A stretch of 64,000 nucleotides of DNA from Liopterus haemorrhoidalis (GCA_963971575.1 OZ020611.1:224184260-224248259), one strand, 5' to 3'. Positions 22,232 through 35,042 are shown, numbered from the stretch's first letter. Made by a program: numbers and translations. Notes: generated by a model not told the origin, from the sequence alone.

Positions 22232-23365
22232 TAGAGCTCTGCGCGGATACGTTTTTCTGTATCCGCATCCGATCCGCATCCGCATAGACAGGATCCGCAT
22301 CCGATCCGCATCCGCAACCTTTGTAAATATGAAATCCGCATCCGATCCGCATCCGCAACCTTTGTAAATATGAAATCCGCATCCGCAAAAATATCCGTAA
22401 AATCCGCACAGGATTTGCTGTGTATTTGGAAATATCTAACATGTTTCGCTTTATTTGGCATATCGCTGTTTTAAAACACTACTAAATTTTTTAAAATTTT
22501 ATCACATTAATATTACTTGGTCCAGAAATATGTTTTCTATCTAACGTTGTACTGAGATTATATAGGTTAAGAAATAAAAATGGAAATTACAATTATTCGA
22601 CTCTTAAACCAAATTTATATAAAATGTAAAACTTTAAACAGCAATATCTCAGAAACTTAGTTTTTTAAGACATCTCACTGTTATTTTAGAGCAGCGATAT
22701 TTAGAAATAATTAAACAGATTAATTTATCACATTTATGACCAATAAATAACAAGGAAAGTCCTATAAGATCAGCAAATTTAAAAAATAAGTTCTTAATAA
22801 TAAAACTAAATTCTTAAATTCAACCTATTATTAAAAGATGAAAGTTATATGACGATTTCAATAATTTTAAGATATTTTTATTTTTTAAAATTTGATATGA
22901 GCTTCTATGTTTTTAAATGTGGCAAATTACCATAGTCAAACTTTACTAAAATTTCCAAAAATGCAAAATAAAGCGATACATAATTATTTTTAAATTAGTA
23001 AACGCAATAAATCCAAAGAAATTGTTGTATCTACGACTGTTATATAAACTCTACTATATTTAACTATTTAAGTAAGCGTAAAATATGTCTCTATGGGAAG
23101 AGTAGAAAAAGTAAAAAGTGCCGTAACGTATCATTATTTCACTCTTGTCATAAGCACAATACAAATGCCAGCGATAAATTTTTGGGGTTCTAAACGAGTC
23201 GTCCGTAGAAAGAAGCGTCCAACTGAATATTTTATGTTCACGCGGATATGCGGATAAGCGGATGTGATATATAATCCGCATCTGATCAGCAACCGCAAGA
23301 TTTAAATGATAATATATCCGCATCCGCAGAAATATGGCGGATATCCGCGGATTTGCAGGGCTCTA
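22232..23365. mobile_element. inner hAT element with ATCCGC motif arrays
   Basis: Starts TAGAGCTCTGCGCGGATA and ends TTTGCAGGGCTCTA. It is flanked by a perfect 8-bp duplication CTCATAAG (22224-22231 and 23366-23373). The first 170 bp and last 110 bp are dominated by the hexamer ATCCGC and its variants, inverted at the two ends. It sits 16 bp from the left end of the outer hAT. The small ORFs here merely read the hexamer. No transposase motif was seen. Confidence 0.75.
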
Positions 23366-23415
23366 CTCATAAGGTCGATCGCGTAATGGTTTAAAGTCGA
23401 TCGCCAGCGAAAAAG

Positions 23416-23416
<1 letters not shown>

Positions 23417-23490
<74 letters not shown>
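23417..23490. repeat. (TA)n microsatellite
   Basis: Uninterrupted run of about 36 AT dinucleotides within the outer hAT. Confidence 0.95.
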
Positions 23491-23494
<4 letters not shown>

Positions 23495-23959
23495 TAACAA
23501 ATATATTAAATTCAAAACGACTGAGGCATTAAACAAGCTTACATGAGATCCGGAAAATATGCGAACTAATTTAAAAACTTCTAGGCGCGACTAGTTTCGA
23601 CCTATCAGACTTGTAGGTGGAATGTAATGCAGAACATCAAATGCCGCAAAAGATTCAAATAAGTTTTTGTATGTTTTAAATTAAATTACAAAAAATTATT
23701 CGTTATATGCCACGTTTCTTTTTAACTTTGTTGGCCCAAATTCTCCTTTCTTTATAAATTAGGTTAGATTACTCTTCAAGCCCAAAAATTAGGGTTAGGG
23801 TTAGGGTAGATCGCGGTTAAGTGTGTATTTTAAAAGAAGAACGCGTGGAAAAATTAGTGAGCATTACTGCTACAGGGAAACACGGCGATTATTTTTTCAA
23901 AATTTTACAAAATTTGTTTGATTTTTAATATGTACCCACAATTAGTTATTGTTGATATA

Positions 23960-24900
23960 TCTTTATATATAAAAATGGATATTTGTGGCTATGTCCGGAA
24001 ATTCTAACCCACTTCCAGATACGCTACCGAGTTGAAATTTTGCATACAGGTAGCAAATGGCTTCATCATAACTAGAAAAATCGAAAATCTCAAAAAAGTC
24101 CCATCAGAAACGAGAAATTAATAATTTTGTTTTTAATTACATTCGACCATTGGTATATCTATCACATATGCAGTGACCGGATAGGAATTTTCATTCAATA
24201 GTTGACTGTCTAACTGTATGAACATCGTGAGTGTTCGCTAAATATCGGAAGTGTTCGGCCCGAGAATAACCTTTATCAGCAGGTAAACATTGTAGAAAAT
24301 AAAACCGGTGTTTGGTTACAGCTGATAATAAATTGTTATTGTTATTTAGCAAAACTTATGGTTCGTGTATGTAGAGCGAGACATAAGCTGAATATCTGTT
24401 TTCTGGATAATTATTTTTAACGGAGTTTTCTTAACTTATTTTTAGTATAATTATTTTTTTTTTCTATCTTTTTTTTTACGAATATTGATTTAAATGCGAT
24501 TGATAGCCATATTTTTTCAGTGTGGGCTACTTGCTCATTCTTCTATTTTTGTTTAAAAACATCTATTTTCTGTATCTATAAAATAGAAAATATTCGGAAA
24601 TTGTAACCCACATATGGTACTGAGTTTTTATGCAAATTTGATGAGTGTGGAAATTTGGTTTACAGGTAGAAAATGCCGTCTGTATAACGATAAAAAAAAT
24701 CGCATTAGAAACGATATTCATGAATTTTGTTTTTATTTATATTTGGGCATTAACATAGTTTTGAGAAATATTTAGTTGGATGGCTTTAGTGCAGCTTCGG
24801 ACATCGTGCATTTTCGTGCGTAATTGTTATAACCCGAAGCCTGAGGTTGCATTTAGTTTACAGTCAGTCTAACCTAAACAACTGTTGCGAACGGATGTAT
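23960..24900 (+). mobile_element. degenerate Helitron-like sequence in two diverged copies
   Basis: TCTTTATATATAAAAATGGA at 23960 resembles the TCTATATATATAAAA start of the Helitrons downstream. The phrase GGAAATTCTAACCCACTTCC recurs in diverged form at about 24595 with similar following text. No 3' hairpin plus CTAG is visible, so these are truncated or very old. Confidence 0.3.
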
Positions 24901-24904
24901 GTTT

Positions 24905-24923
24905 ATTATCTATCTATCTATCT
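24905..24923 (+). repeat. (TATC)n abutting Helitron 1
   Basis: Four TATC units directly before the Helitron start. Confidence 0.6.
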
Positions 24924-27900
24924 TCTATATATATAAAAGGCAGTGTCCTGACTGACTGACTCACTCATCACCGCCCAGCCCGAACCCCTGGGCCTAGAAA
25001 CTTGAAATTCGGAGAGTATATTCCCTTCATGACGTAAGCACCCACTAAGAAGGGATTTTTCGAAATTCCACTCCTAAGGGATGAAAAGGGGTGAAATGTG
25101 ATTTCACGAATTCCGTAATATCTCTTAGGGCCGATGGGATATCGACTTAGTTTTTGCTTACAAGTATTACCCATACAAATGCCGAAAAACCAATTTCGGG
25201 ATTTTGCCCTAATCAACCCCTAAAGGGGTGAACCTACAATCGGGGTGGATTATACATCCCGTTGTATTTCCTGTGTTCGTTTAGTTGCAAGATTACTTTT
25301 TAGCACATAGGTGTCTTTTTAAAATATCTCGAAATGGTATTACCAGTTTTTTGAAATTTCACCCCTAAAGGGCGAAAAGGGGTGAATTGTGATTTTAAGG
25401 ATTCTTTAATATCTCTTAGGACCAATAAGATATCGACTTGCTTTTTGCTTACAAAGATTACCCATACAAATACCGAATCACCAATTTCAGGTTTTTGTCC
25501 TAATCAACTCCTAAAGGGGTGGATCTACAATCGGGGTGAATTATACATCCCGTCGTATTTCCTGTGTTCATTAGTTGCAGCATTACTTTTTGGCACATAG
25601 GTGTCTTTTTAAAATATCTCGAAATGGGTTTGTCAGTTTTTTTAAATTTCACCCCTAAGGGTTGAAAAGGGTTGAATTGTGATTTCAAGGATTCCTTAAT
25701 ATCTCTTAGGACCAATAAGATATCGACTTACTGTTTGCTTGCAAAGATTATCCATACAATTACCGACAAACTTATTTCAGGTTTTTGTCCTAATCAACCC
25801 CTAAAGGGGTGGATCTACAATCGGGGTGAGTTATACATTCCGTCTTATTTCCTGTGTTCGTTTAGTTACAACATTACTTTTTAGCACATAGGTGTCTTTT
25901 TAAAATATCTCGAAAAGGTTTTGATAGTTTTTTAAAATTTCACCCCTAAAGGGTGACAAGGGGTGAATTGTGATTTCAAGGATTCCTTAAATCTCTTAGG
26001 GCCAATAAGATATTGACTTGCTTTTTGCTTACAAAGATTACTCATACAAATACCGAAAAATATATTTCAGGATTTGGTCCTAATCAACCCCTAAAGGATG
26101 GATCTACAAGCGGGGTGAATTATACATCCCGTCTTACTCCCTGTGTTTATTGAGATATAAGGTTTCTTTTTGGCACATAGGCGTCTTTTTAAAATATCTC
26201 GAAATGTTTTTGCAAACTTTTTTAAATTTAACCCCTAAAGAGTGAAAAGGGGTGAGATGTGATTTCAAGGATTATTTCATATTTTTTAACACCAATAAGA
26301 TATCGACTTGGTTTTTGCTTACAAAAACAACCCTTGCAAATGCCGAAAAACCAATTTTTTGATTTTGTCCTAATCAACCCCTTAAGGGGTGGATCTACAA
26401 TCGGGGTGAATTATACCTCCCGTCGTATTCCCTGTGTTTCTTTTTGGCACATAGGCGTCTTTTTAAAATATCTCGAAATGGTTTTGACATTTTTTTAAAA
26501 TTACCCCCTAAAGGGTGAAAAGGGATGAATTGTGATTTCAAGGATTCCTTAATATCTCTTAGGACCAATAAGATATCGACTTGCTTTTTGCTTACGAAGA
26601 TTACCCATACAAATACTGAAAAACTTATTTCAGGATTTGGTCCTAATCAACCCCTAAAATGATGGATCTACAATCAAGGTGAATTATACATCCCGTCGTA
26701 TTTCCTCTGTTCGTTTAGTTGCAACATTAATTTTTGGCACATAGATGTCTTTTTAAAACATCTCGAAATAGTATTGACAGTTTTTATTTTAAATTTAACC
26801 CCTAAAGGGTGAAAAGGGGTGAATTGTGATTTCAAGGATTCCTTAATTTCTCTTAGGATAGGACCAATAAGATATGAAGATTAGCCATATAAATACCGAA
26901 AAACTTATTTCAGGATTTTGTCCTAATCAACCCCTAAAGAGGTGAACCTACAATCGGGGTGGATTATACATCCCGTTGTATTTCCTGTGTTCGTTTAGTT
27001 GCAACATTAATTTTTGGCACATAAGTGTCTTTTTAAAATATGTCGAAATAGTATTGACAGTTTTTTTAAATTTCACCCCTAAAGGGTGAAAAGGGGTGAA
27101 TTGTGATTCCAAGGATTCCTTAATATCTCTTACGACCAATTATCAACCCCTAAACGGTGGATCTACAATTTGGGTGAATTATACATCCCGTCGTATTCCC
27201 TGTGTTTGTTGAGTTATAAGGTTTCTTTTTGGCACATAGGCGTATTTTTAAAATATATCGAAATTGTTTTGACAATTTTTTTAAATTTAACCCCTAAGGG
27301 GTAAAAAGGGGTAAAATGTGATTTCAAGGATTGTTTAACATTTTTTAGGACCAATAAGATATCGACTTGGTTTTTGCTTACAAAAACTACCCGTGCAAAT
27401 ACCGAAAAACCAATTTTTAGATTTTGTCCTAATCAACCCCTAAAGGGGTGAATCTACAATCGGGATGAATTATACATCCCGTCGTATTTCCTGTGTTCGT
27501 TTAGTTGCAACATTACTTTTTGGCACATAGGTGTTTTTGTTTTAATATCTCGAAATGATTTTGACATTTTTTTTATATTTCACCCCTTAAGGGTGAAAAG
27601 GGGTGAAATGTGATTTCAGTAATTCCTTAATTCTTTTAGGACCAATAAGTTATCGACTTGGTGTTTGCTTACTAAAATTATCCATACAAATGCCTATTTC
27701 AGGATTTCGTCCTAATCAACCCGTAAAGGGGTGATTTTACAAACGGGGTAGATTATACATCGCTTCATCATTTCCTGTGTTTGTTGAGTTATAACGTTTC
27801 TTTTTGGCACATAGGTGTCTTTTTATAATTTCTCGAAATGGTTTTAACAGTTTTTTACCTTAACAGTTTTTTACCTTAACAAATATTACCCCTTAAGGGT

Positions 27901-28439
27901 GAAGAGAGAATTGTGATTTCAAGGACGCCTTAATATCTTCTAGGATCAGTAAGATATAGACTTGGTTTTTGCTTATAAAGATTACACATACAAATGCCGA
28001 AAAATAAATTTCAGGATTTTACCTTAATTAACTCCTAAAGGGGTGAATCTGCATTTAGGGTGAATTATAGAACCCTTTGTATTTCCAGCGGTTGTTGAGT
28101 TATAACATTCCATTTTGGCATATATGTGTTTTGATAGTTTTCTTTCACTCCTAAAGGGTAAATTAGTATTTTTTTGTTAGAAATAAAAAATTCGGAGAGT
28201 ACATTTTTCAGTATGACGTAAGAACCCACTAAGAAAGGATTTTTTCAAGTTCGACCCCTATTTGGTGAAAAGGAATAAAATGTTTTTTCACGGATTCCTC
28301 AATATCTCTTAGGACAGATGAGATATCGACTAGATTTTTTGTTACAAAGGTTATCCATACACAAGTTTAAAAACAAACTGCGGATTTTATGCCAATGAGA
28401 CCATCAATATACCGTAGCGAAGCACGGGTTTTCAGCTAG
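24924..28439 (+). mobile_element. non-autonomous Helitron 1 with internal monomer array
   Basis: Starts TCTATATATATAAAAGGCAG and ends with the hairpin ACCGTAGCGAAGCACGGGT, then TTTCAG and CTAG, followed by T. TC start, 3' hairpin and CTRR end are the Helitron rules. Target duplications are not expected. The 3516-bp body is about eleven copies of a roughly 290-bp monomer (landmark TCTACAATCGGGGTGAATTA about every 275-310 bp, one short unit of about 217). Each monomer contains the palindrome-like CACCCCTAAAGGGGTG. No Rep/helicase coding is present. Related 60-98-aa ORFs in several monomers share sequence only because the monomers do. Confidence 0.75.
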
Positions 28440-28443
28440 TCTA

Positions 28444-31400
28444 TCTATATATATAAAAGGCAGTGTCCTGACTGACTGACTCACTCATCACCGCCCAGCC
28501 CGAACCCCTGGGCCTAGAAACTTGAAATTCGGAGAGTATATTCCCTTCATGACGTAAGCACCCACTAAGAAGGGATTTTTCGAAATTCCACTCCTAAGGG
28601 ATGAAAAGGGGTGAAATGTGATTTCACGAATTCCTTAATATCTCTTAGGGCCGATGGGATATCGACTTAGTTTTTGCTTACAAGTATTACCCATACAAAT
28701 GCCGAAAAACCAATTTCGGGATTTTGCCCTAATCAACCCCTAAAGGGGTGAACCTACAATCGGGGTGGATTATACATCCCGTTGTATTTCCTGTGTTCGT
28801 TTAGTTGCAAGATTACTTTTTGGCACATAGGTGTCTTTTTAAAATATCTCGAAATGGTATTGACAGTTTTTTGAAATTTCACCCCTAAAGGGTGAAAAGG
28901 GGTGAATTGTGATTTTAAGGATTCTTTAATATCTCTTAGGACCAATAAGATATCGACTTGCTTTTTGCTTACAAAGATTACCCATACAAATACCGAAGCA
29001 CCAATTTCAGGATTTTGTCCTAATCAACCCCTAAAGGGGTGGATCTACAATCGGGGTGAATTATACATCCCTTCGTAATTCCTGTGTTCGTTTAGTTGCA
29101 ACATTACTTTTTGGCACATAGGTGTCTTCTAAAAATTTCGAAATGGGTTTGACAGTTTATTAAAATTCCACCCCTAAGGGTTGAAAAGGGGTGAATTGTG
29201 ATTTCAAGGATTCCTTAATATATCTTAGGATCAATAAGATATCGACTTACTGTTTCCTTGCAAAGATTATCCATACAATTACCGAAAAACTTATTTCAGG
29301 AATTTGTTCTAATCAACCCCTAAACGGGTGGATCTACAATCGGGGTGAATTATACATCCCGTCGTATTTCCTGTATTCATTAGTTGCAGCATTACTTTTT
29401 GGCACATAGGTGTCTTTTTAAAATATCTCGAAATGGGTTTGACAGTTTTTTAAAATTTCACCCCTAAGGGTTGAAAAGGGGTGAATTGTGATTTCAAGGA
29501 TTCCTTAATATCTCTTAGGACCAATAAGATATGGACTTACTGTTTGCTTGCAAAGATTATCCATACAATTACCGGAAAACGTATTTCAGGAATTTGTCCT
29601 AATCAACCCCTAAAGGGGTGGATCTACAATCGGGGTGAGTTATACATTCCGTCGTATTTTCTGTGTACGTTTAGTTGCAACATTACTTTTTAGCACATAG
29701 GTGTCTTTTTAAAATATCTCGAAAAGGTTTTGATAGTTTTTTTAAATTTCACCCCTAAATGGTGAAAAGGGGTGAATTGTGATTTCAAGGAGTCCTTAAA
29801 TCTCTTAGGGCCAATAAGATATTGCCTTGCTTTTTGCTGACAAAGATTACCTATACAAATACCGAAAAATATATTTCAGGATTTTGTCCTAATCAACCCC
29901 TAAAGGATGGATCTACAATCGGGGTGAATTATACAGCCCGTCGTATTCCCTGTGTTTATTGAGATATAAGGTTTCTTTTTGGCACATAGGCGTCATTTTA
30001 AAATATCTCGAAATGGTTTTGACAACTTTTTTAAATTTAACCCCTAAAGGGTGAAAAGGGGTGAAATGTGATTTCAAGGATTGTTTAATATTTTTTAACA
30101 CCAAAACAACCATTGCCGAAAACTTATTTACCAAATTACCAAAACGAAAAAAAAATGCCGAAAAACCAATTTTTGGATTTTGTCCTAATCAAGCCCTTAA
30201 GGGGTGGATCTACAATCGGGGTGAATTATACATCCCGCCGTATTTTCTGTGTTCGTTTAGTTGCAACACTACTTTTTGGCACATAAGTATCTTTTTAAAA
30301 TATCTCGAAATAGTTTTGACATTTTTTTAAAATTACCCCCTAAAGGGTGAAAAGGGATGAATTTTGATTTCAAGGATTCCTTAGTATCTCTTAGGCACAA
30401 TAAGATATCGACTTGCTTTTTGCTTACAAAGATTACCCATACAAATACCGAATCACCAATTTCAGGATTTTGTCCTAATCAACTCCTAAAGGGATGGATC
30501 TACAATCAAGGTGAATTATACATCCCGTCGTATTTCCTCTGTTCGTTTAGTTGCAACATTAATTTTTGGCACATAGATGTATTTTTAAAATATCTCGAAA
30601 TAGTATTGACAGTTTTTTTTTTAATTTCACCCCTAAATGGTGAAAAGGGGTGAATTGTGATTTCAAGGATTCCTTAATATCTCTTAGGACCAATAAGATA
30701 TCGACTTGCTTTTTGCTTACACTTTTTGCTTAGGATGTCCTCGTGATTTCAAGGATTGTTTAATATTTTTTAACACCAATCAGATGTCGACTTGGTTTTT
30801 GCTTACAAAAACTACCCATGCAAGTACCGAAAAACGAATTTTTAGATTTTGTCCTAATCAACCCCTTAAGGGGTGGATCAACAATCGGGATAAATTATAC
30901 ATCCCGTCGTATTTCCTGTGTTCGTTTAGTTGCAACATTATTTTTTGGCACATAGATATTTTTTTTAAATATCTCGAAATAGTTTTGACATTTTTTTAAA
31001 ATTACCCCCTAAAGGGTGAAAAGGGATGAATTGTGATTTCAAGGATTCCTTAATATCTAGGTGTTTTTTTTTTTTTAATATCTCGAAATGATTTTGACAT
31101 GTGTTTAATTTCACCCCTTAAGGGTGAAAAGAGGTGATATGTGATTTCAGTAATTCCTTAATTCTTTTAGGACTAATAAGATATCGACTTGGTGTTTGCT
31201 TATAAAAATTATCCATACAAATGCCGAAAAACTTATTTTAGGATTTCGTCCTAATCAACCCCTAAAGGGGTGATTCTACAAACGGGGTAGATTATACATC
31301 GCGTCGTATTTCCTGTGTTTGTTGAGTTATAACGTTTCTTTTTGGCACATAGGTGTCTTTTTAAAATGTCTCGAAATGGTTTTAACAGTTTTTTGCCTTT

Positions 31401-31953
31401 AACAAATATCACCCCTAAAGGGTGAAAAGAGGGAATTGTGATTTCAAGGACGCCTTAATATCTTCTAGGATCAATAAGATATAGACTTGGTTTTTGCTTA
31501 TAAAGATTACCCATACAAATGCTGAAAAATGAATTTCAGGATTTTATCTTAATCAACCCCTAAAGGGGTGAATCTACATTCGGGGTGAATTATAGAACCC
31601 TTTGTATTTCCAGCGGTTGTTGACCATTTTGGCATATATTTGTTTTGACAGTTTTCTTTCCCTCCTAAAGGGTAAATTAGTATTTTTTTGTTAGAAATAA
31701 AAAATTCGGAGAGTACATTTTTCAGTATGACGTAAGAACCCACTAAGAAAGGATTTTTTCAAGTTCGACCCCTATCTGGTGAAAAGGAGTAAAATGTTTT
31801 TTCCCGGATTCCTCAATATCTCTTAGGACAGATGAGATATCGACTAGATTTTTTGTTACAAAGGTTACCCATACATAAGTTTAAAAACAAACTGCGGATT
31901 TTATGCCAATAAGACCATCAATATACCGTAGCGAAGCACGGGTTTTCAGCTAG
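28444..31953 (+). mobile_element. non-autonomous Helitron 2, head-to-tail with Helitron 1
   Basis: Starts TCTATATATATAAAAGGCAG only 4 bp after the CTAG of Helitron 1 and ends in the same hairpin and CTAG. It is 3510 bp. The first roughly 700 bp and the 3' end are almost identical to Helitron 1. The middle differs by rearranged or partly deleted monomers (for example near 30100 and 30710). Confidence 0.75.
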
Positions 31954-31966
31954 TTAATTATAAATA

Positions 31967-32103
31967 TGTTATGTATCTAAGTAACCATGTTATTGATTTG
32001 ATTGATATAAAAAATATATGTGTATAGTTTAATGTCAATAAAGATATATATATTTAATTTACATTACATACAAGTAATTATTATTAAATAAAATAACCTA
32101 ACA
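31967..32103 (+). repeat. 5' LTR of a copia-like element, 137 bp
   Basis: Begins TGTTATGTATC and ends ACCTAACA, with AATAAAG near 32037. Two bases later comes GGTTATGGGCTCAGG, which matches the half-tRNA (initiator Met) primer site used by copia elements. No 3' LTR copy was found. Confidence 0.6.
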
Positions 32104-32105
32104 AA

Positions 32106-32120
32106 GGTTATGGGCTCAGG
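32106..32120 (+). other. copia-type primer binding site
   Basis: GGTTATGGGCTCAGG, one base from the copia consensus pairing with an internal part of initiator tRNA-Met. Confidence 0.55.
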
Positions 32121-32195
32121 CCACAACTAAATACGCTAAAGAATTTTAAATAATAATCATTGTTTGTATATTGAGATATTCGTATATTTCGAAAA

Positions 32196-33289
32196 ATGAC
32201 TGAGAATTTATTATCGAATATAGAAAAATTAGATGGGAATAATTATGCAAATTGGTCATTTAACTATTTTTAAAATCCAAAAACTGGTTAAAAGTAATTA
32301 TTGAAAATCCACCACTACAAAATGACCAAGAATATGAAAATTGGATAAAAATGAATGCTCAAGTACTTAATGTTATTGTACAATCGATAAATTCTCAGGA
32401 AACTATGTATATAATGCAAGAAGAAACTTCAAAAGATGCGTGGCAAAAATTAAAAGAACGTTATGAAGGAAACGCACAAGATAGGAAAATACAACTGCGA
32501 AAAGAATTAGTTAATGCAACTTGGAAGAAGGATGACAAAACAGACCTATATATTTCTAGAGTAGAAATGTTGGGTTCAAAATTACGAAGTCTCGGAGAAA
32601 ACATCACGGAAGCAGAATTGTCATCATACTTATTGAGTGGCTTACCGAACCATTATAAATGCATTAAAAGAATATATGAAGCAATAAGACCCTCGCAAAT
32701 AACAGATTTTTTAATTGAAGAAGAGTGCAACAAAAAAGAAGATAATAATGAAATGGCCTATAAAGCTAAAAAACTGAAGTATAAGGCACAAATGAGATGT
32801 TATAATTGTGGAAGAACAAATCATCTACAAAAGGATTGTTGGTTTTTGGAATCGAACAAGAAAGAAAATAAACATTATAATAACACGTACAATAAAAATT
32901 GGGAAGAAAAGAAATTTAAACCTAAAGGCTCATCACAAGATAAGAATCTTAGAAAAGATAGGAATAAAGTATTTATGACGGAGAAGAAAGAAACTGAAAA
33001 TTTTGCTTACCCAACAAGAATAAAAGAAGAAAATAGTAATACTTGGACATTAGACTGTGGAGCAACATGTCACTTAACAAACGACAAAATCATCCTGACA
33101 AATTATGTAGAAAAAGAATGCGGAAAAATTACAATAACAGATGGCTCAAAACAAGAGTTATCACTTACTAAGAAGGTAGGGGAGAGCTTGGTACAGTGTC
33201 CACTTTTCAATAAAATTATCTTTAAAAATGTATCTGAATATTCATCTCTAGTTTTTAAGTTCGTTAAAGTAATACTAGGTAGATATTAA
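32196..33289 (+). pseudogene. copia-like gag-protease fragment, truncated
   Basis: An ATG at 32196 opens a copia gag N-terminus (MTENLLSNIEKLDGNNYANW), which stops after 25 codons because of a frameshift or small deletion. The frame resumes before 32351 and stays open for over 300 codons. It holds the gag core, a CCHC zinc knuckle near residue 150 of the long ORF (CYNCGRTNHLQKDC), and the aspartic protease site LDCGAT near residue 234. Shortly after (about 33175) homology stops, so integrase, RT and RNase H are missing and the last residues come from unrelated DNA. The gag would form particles and the protease would cut the polyprotein. This copy is dead. Confidence 0.85.
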
Positions 33290-33344
33290 TCTACTAATTT
33301 AATATTTAAAGTTTATATAACATGATTTATATCACAATTAAAAA
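33290..33344. other. short AT-rich spacer
   Basis: Nothing recognised. Confidence 0.4.
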
Positions 33345-33734
33345 TTGTCTCCATAAGTGGCCATTGTACCTGATTGACTGGTGGATTACACGATAAATCG
33401 TGAAATATTGTTCTCCCTTCAATTCTTCATGATTGGCGCCAACGAGAAACCATTAGCCTTGACATAACGTCTTCACCATAAACAGTACACAACTCGCGAT
33501 GAATTTCAGTAGCATTTTTATTTTGTTGCCGTCAAAAAACGAATAACACCACGAACTTCGCAATCGGTGGTAGGAGCAAGTGGAGTCTCCATAATGACTC
33601 GATCTACGCACGTACATAGAAATTTTACAGTGCTGCTACTACACCCAGACGCAAATTCCCTGAGACTCCCAGACTTTTCCCCCCAACCACACGGATTAAA
33701 AAAAAAGTGTTACTTACTTTTGAGACGACCCTCG
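33345..33734 (-). pseudogene. mariner element 5' end with transposase N-terminus
   Basis: The minus strand begins at a TA (33735-33736) with CGAGGGTCGTCTCAAAAGTA, a mariner-type terminal repeat. A transposase start at 33592 follows: METPLAPTTDCEVRGVIRF, then after a frameshift KNATEIHRELCTVYGEDVMS and SRWRQ. This is the HTH_48-type DNA-binding N-terminus of insect mariners. A frameshift and premature stops break it, and the element is cut off at about 33345. The catalytic domain is missing. Confidence 0.7.
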
Positions 33735-33736
33735 TA

Positions 33737-34011
33737 GTAGTCTATCGCACGCTGGAGCTGATTTATTGTATGTTAATTTGTGGATTAATCGTGTTTTCAG
33801 GTTTTGTTAAACGACATTTTTTTTAAATATATTTATTTAGGGTTGCTTCAACTGCTTGGTTATTAGCACCCCGGAATATCTGTTTTACTTAATTAATATA
33901 ATTACATAATAAATATAATGCACATAAATATTTAATATAATTAATTAAGGCTATTAGAAATTATGTGGAATGTTATGTATTGTCAATTAAGTTTACATCT
34001 TCTAGAAATAT
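33737..34011. other. no gene seen
   Basis: AT-rich spacer. Confidence 0.4.
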
Positions 34012-34572
34012 TAATAGTATATTATGTTACTAGGAGTAGAACGCGCTCTTTTTGGTGCTGAGCTCAAATGTTGCTGCCGAGACGCAGCCGAGGCTTGCAT
34101 ATTGAGCGAAGCACAAAAAAGGCGTTCTACTCCGAGTGACATATACTATTTTTTCTTCAAGCGTAGGTATTAAAAATTTGCAACCATAAATACTTATGAC
34201 TTTATAGTTTCAGATGCTATTGCTGCTAATTCCGGCGGTGTACATTGAATTGGTTCAGACATTTTTTAATTTTTGATCTTTATATTGTGTATTTTGTAAC
34301 TAATCACAGAATGATCACAAAATAATAATAAAGTAACTCACTAATAACGTAACTAACTTTTGAATTCACTACAAACCACACTACAAACATATTAAATTGA
34401 TAGATGTTTTGTTTATGGCGACTGCTGTCATCAGTGCCATCTGTTGATAACTATATGAACTATTTACTAGTATAAAAATGTTCACATTTTGTTACTAGTA
34501 AAAAAGTTTATAATTTCTACCGAAAGTATTGAACAATGTAATGTTAGCATTATAATCCGCTTGAAGAAAAAA
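34012..34572. mobile_element. adjacent inverted-repeat elements (short hairpin MITE plus MITE)
   Basis: 34012-34150 folds on itself: AGTATATTATGTTACTAGGA with GAGTAGAACGC at the left, and GCGTTCTACTCC with GAGTGACATATACTA at the right. 34148-34572 has ends TATTTTTTCTTCAAGCG and CGCTTGAAGAAAAAATA. Since the two share the TATT junction they may be one composite element. No ORF. Confidence 0.5.
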
Positions 34573-34604
34573 TATTTTTTTTATATGTATTGGTTGCATT
34601 TTGT

Positions 34605-35042
34605 GCGTCTGTTGGAAGTTTGTTTCTGATTCTTTGTGCATTGTGGACAATTAGGATTACGCGTTCCACCGTGAGTTTTCTGTTGCAGGTGGGGCATATC
34701 GGCGGTGTCTTTTTTTTTCAAATATGTGTTGATGTATGAGTCGTGTGTGTTCAATTTTGATTTTTGTTAGAATTATTTGTTCATGCCTTGTTGCATACTT
34801 TCGCGGCCTTGAATTCTGTAGCGGGTGTTACTCCATTCTTCCTGTAGTTTCCTTTAAAAAAAAACTCTTCGCATCATATGTTAGAGTGGGCATTTGAATT
34901 GCATCTTGGTGTATGGCCTCCTTGGCAGCTTCTGGTGGTCATTACAGTGGTGGATGTTGTCTTGTATTTTTTGTACGATGATGTCTTTTGAATAAGTTTG
35001 CTTCATAGCTGCAATGGTGCTGAGGGAATCAATATGAATTAG
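34605..35042 (-). pseudogene. LINE RNase H and C-terminal scrap (I/R1/LOA-like)
   Basis: The minus strand reads IHIDSLSTIAAMKQ at about 35037-34995, the RNase H block with the DSLSALQAL pattern, then IIVQKIQDNIHH. After frame breaks come KLQEEWSN and, near 34700, a Cys/His pattern (C-P-Q-C) like the terminal zinc motif of these LINEs. RT and endonuclease are absent. Confidence 0.6.

Larger units (their letters stand above)
22216..23869. mobile_element. outer hAT element
   Basis: Begins CAGTGGTGCTCATAAG and ends GTGAGCATTACTG (inverse CAGTAATGCTCAC). It is flanked by CTATAGGG (22208-22215) and CTACAGGG (23870-23877), an 8-bp duplication with one mismatch. Without the inner hAT it is about 510 bp, contains the long (TA)n run, and shows the TCGATCGCG motif near both ends. 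No ORF. Confidence 0.7.

Noticed and set aside
22161..22461. Arg/Met/Asp-rich ORFs near 22.2-22.5 kb
   Set aside because: They read the ATCCGC hexamer cluster of the inner hAT in different frames.
25382..30999. Series of related 60-98-aa ORFs (MNCDFKDSLISLRTNKIS...) as a gene family
   Set aside because: They occur once per Helitron monomer and share sequence because the monomer does. Both strands give such ORFs, lengths vary with point changes, and no start context or conserved domain is seen.
24924..31953. CRISPR-like array
   Set aside because: Units are about 290 bp with no repeat-spacer alternation, in a eukaryotic Helitron context.
33946..33990. 3' LTR of the copia element (TGTTATGTATTGTC)
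   Set aside because: Only the first ten bases agree with the 5' LTR at 31967; the rest differs.
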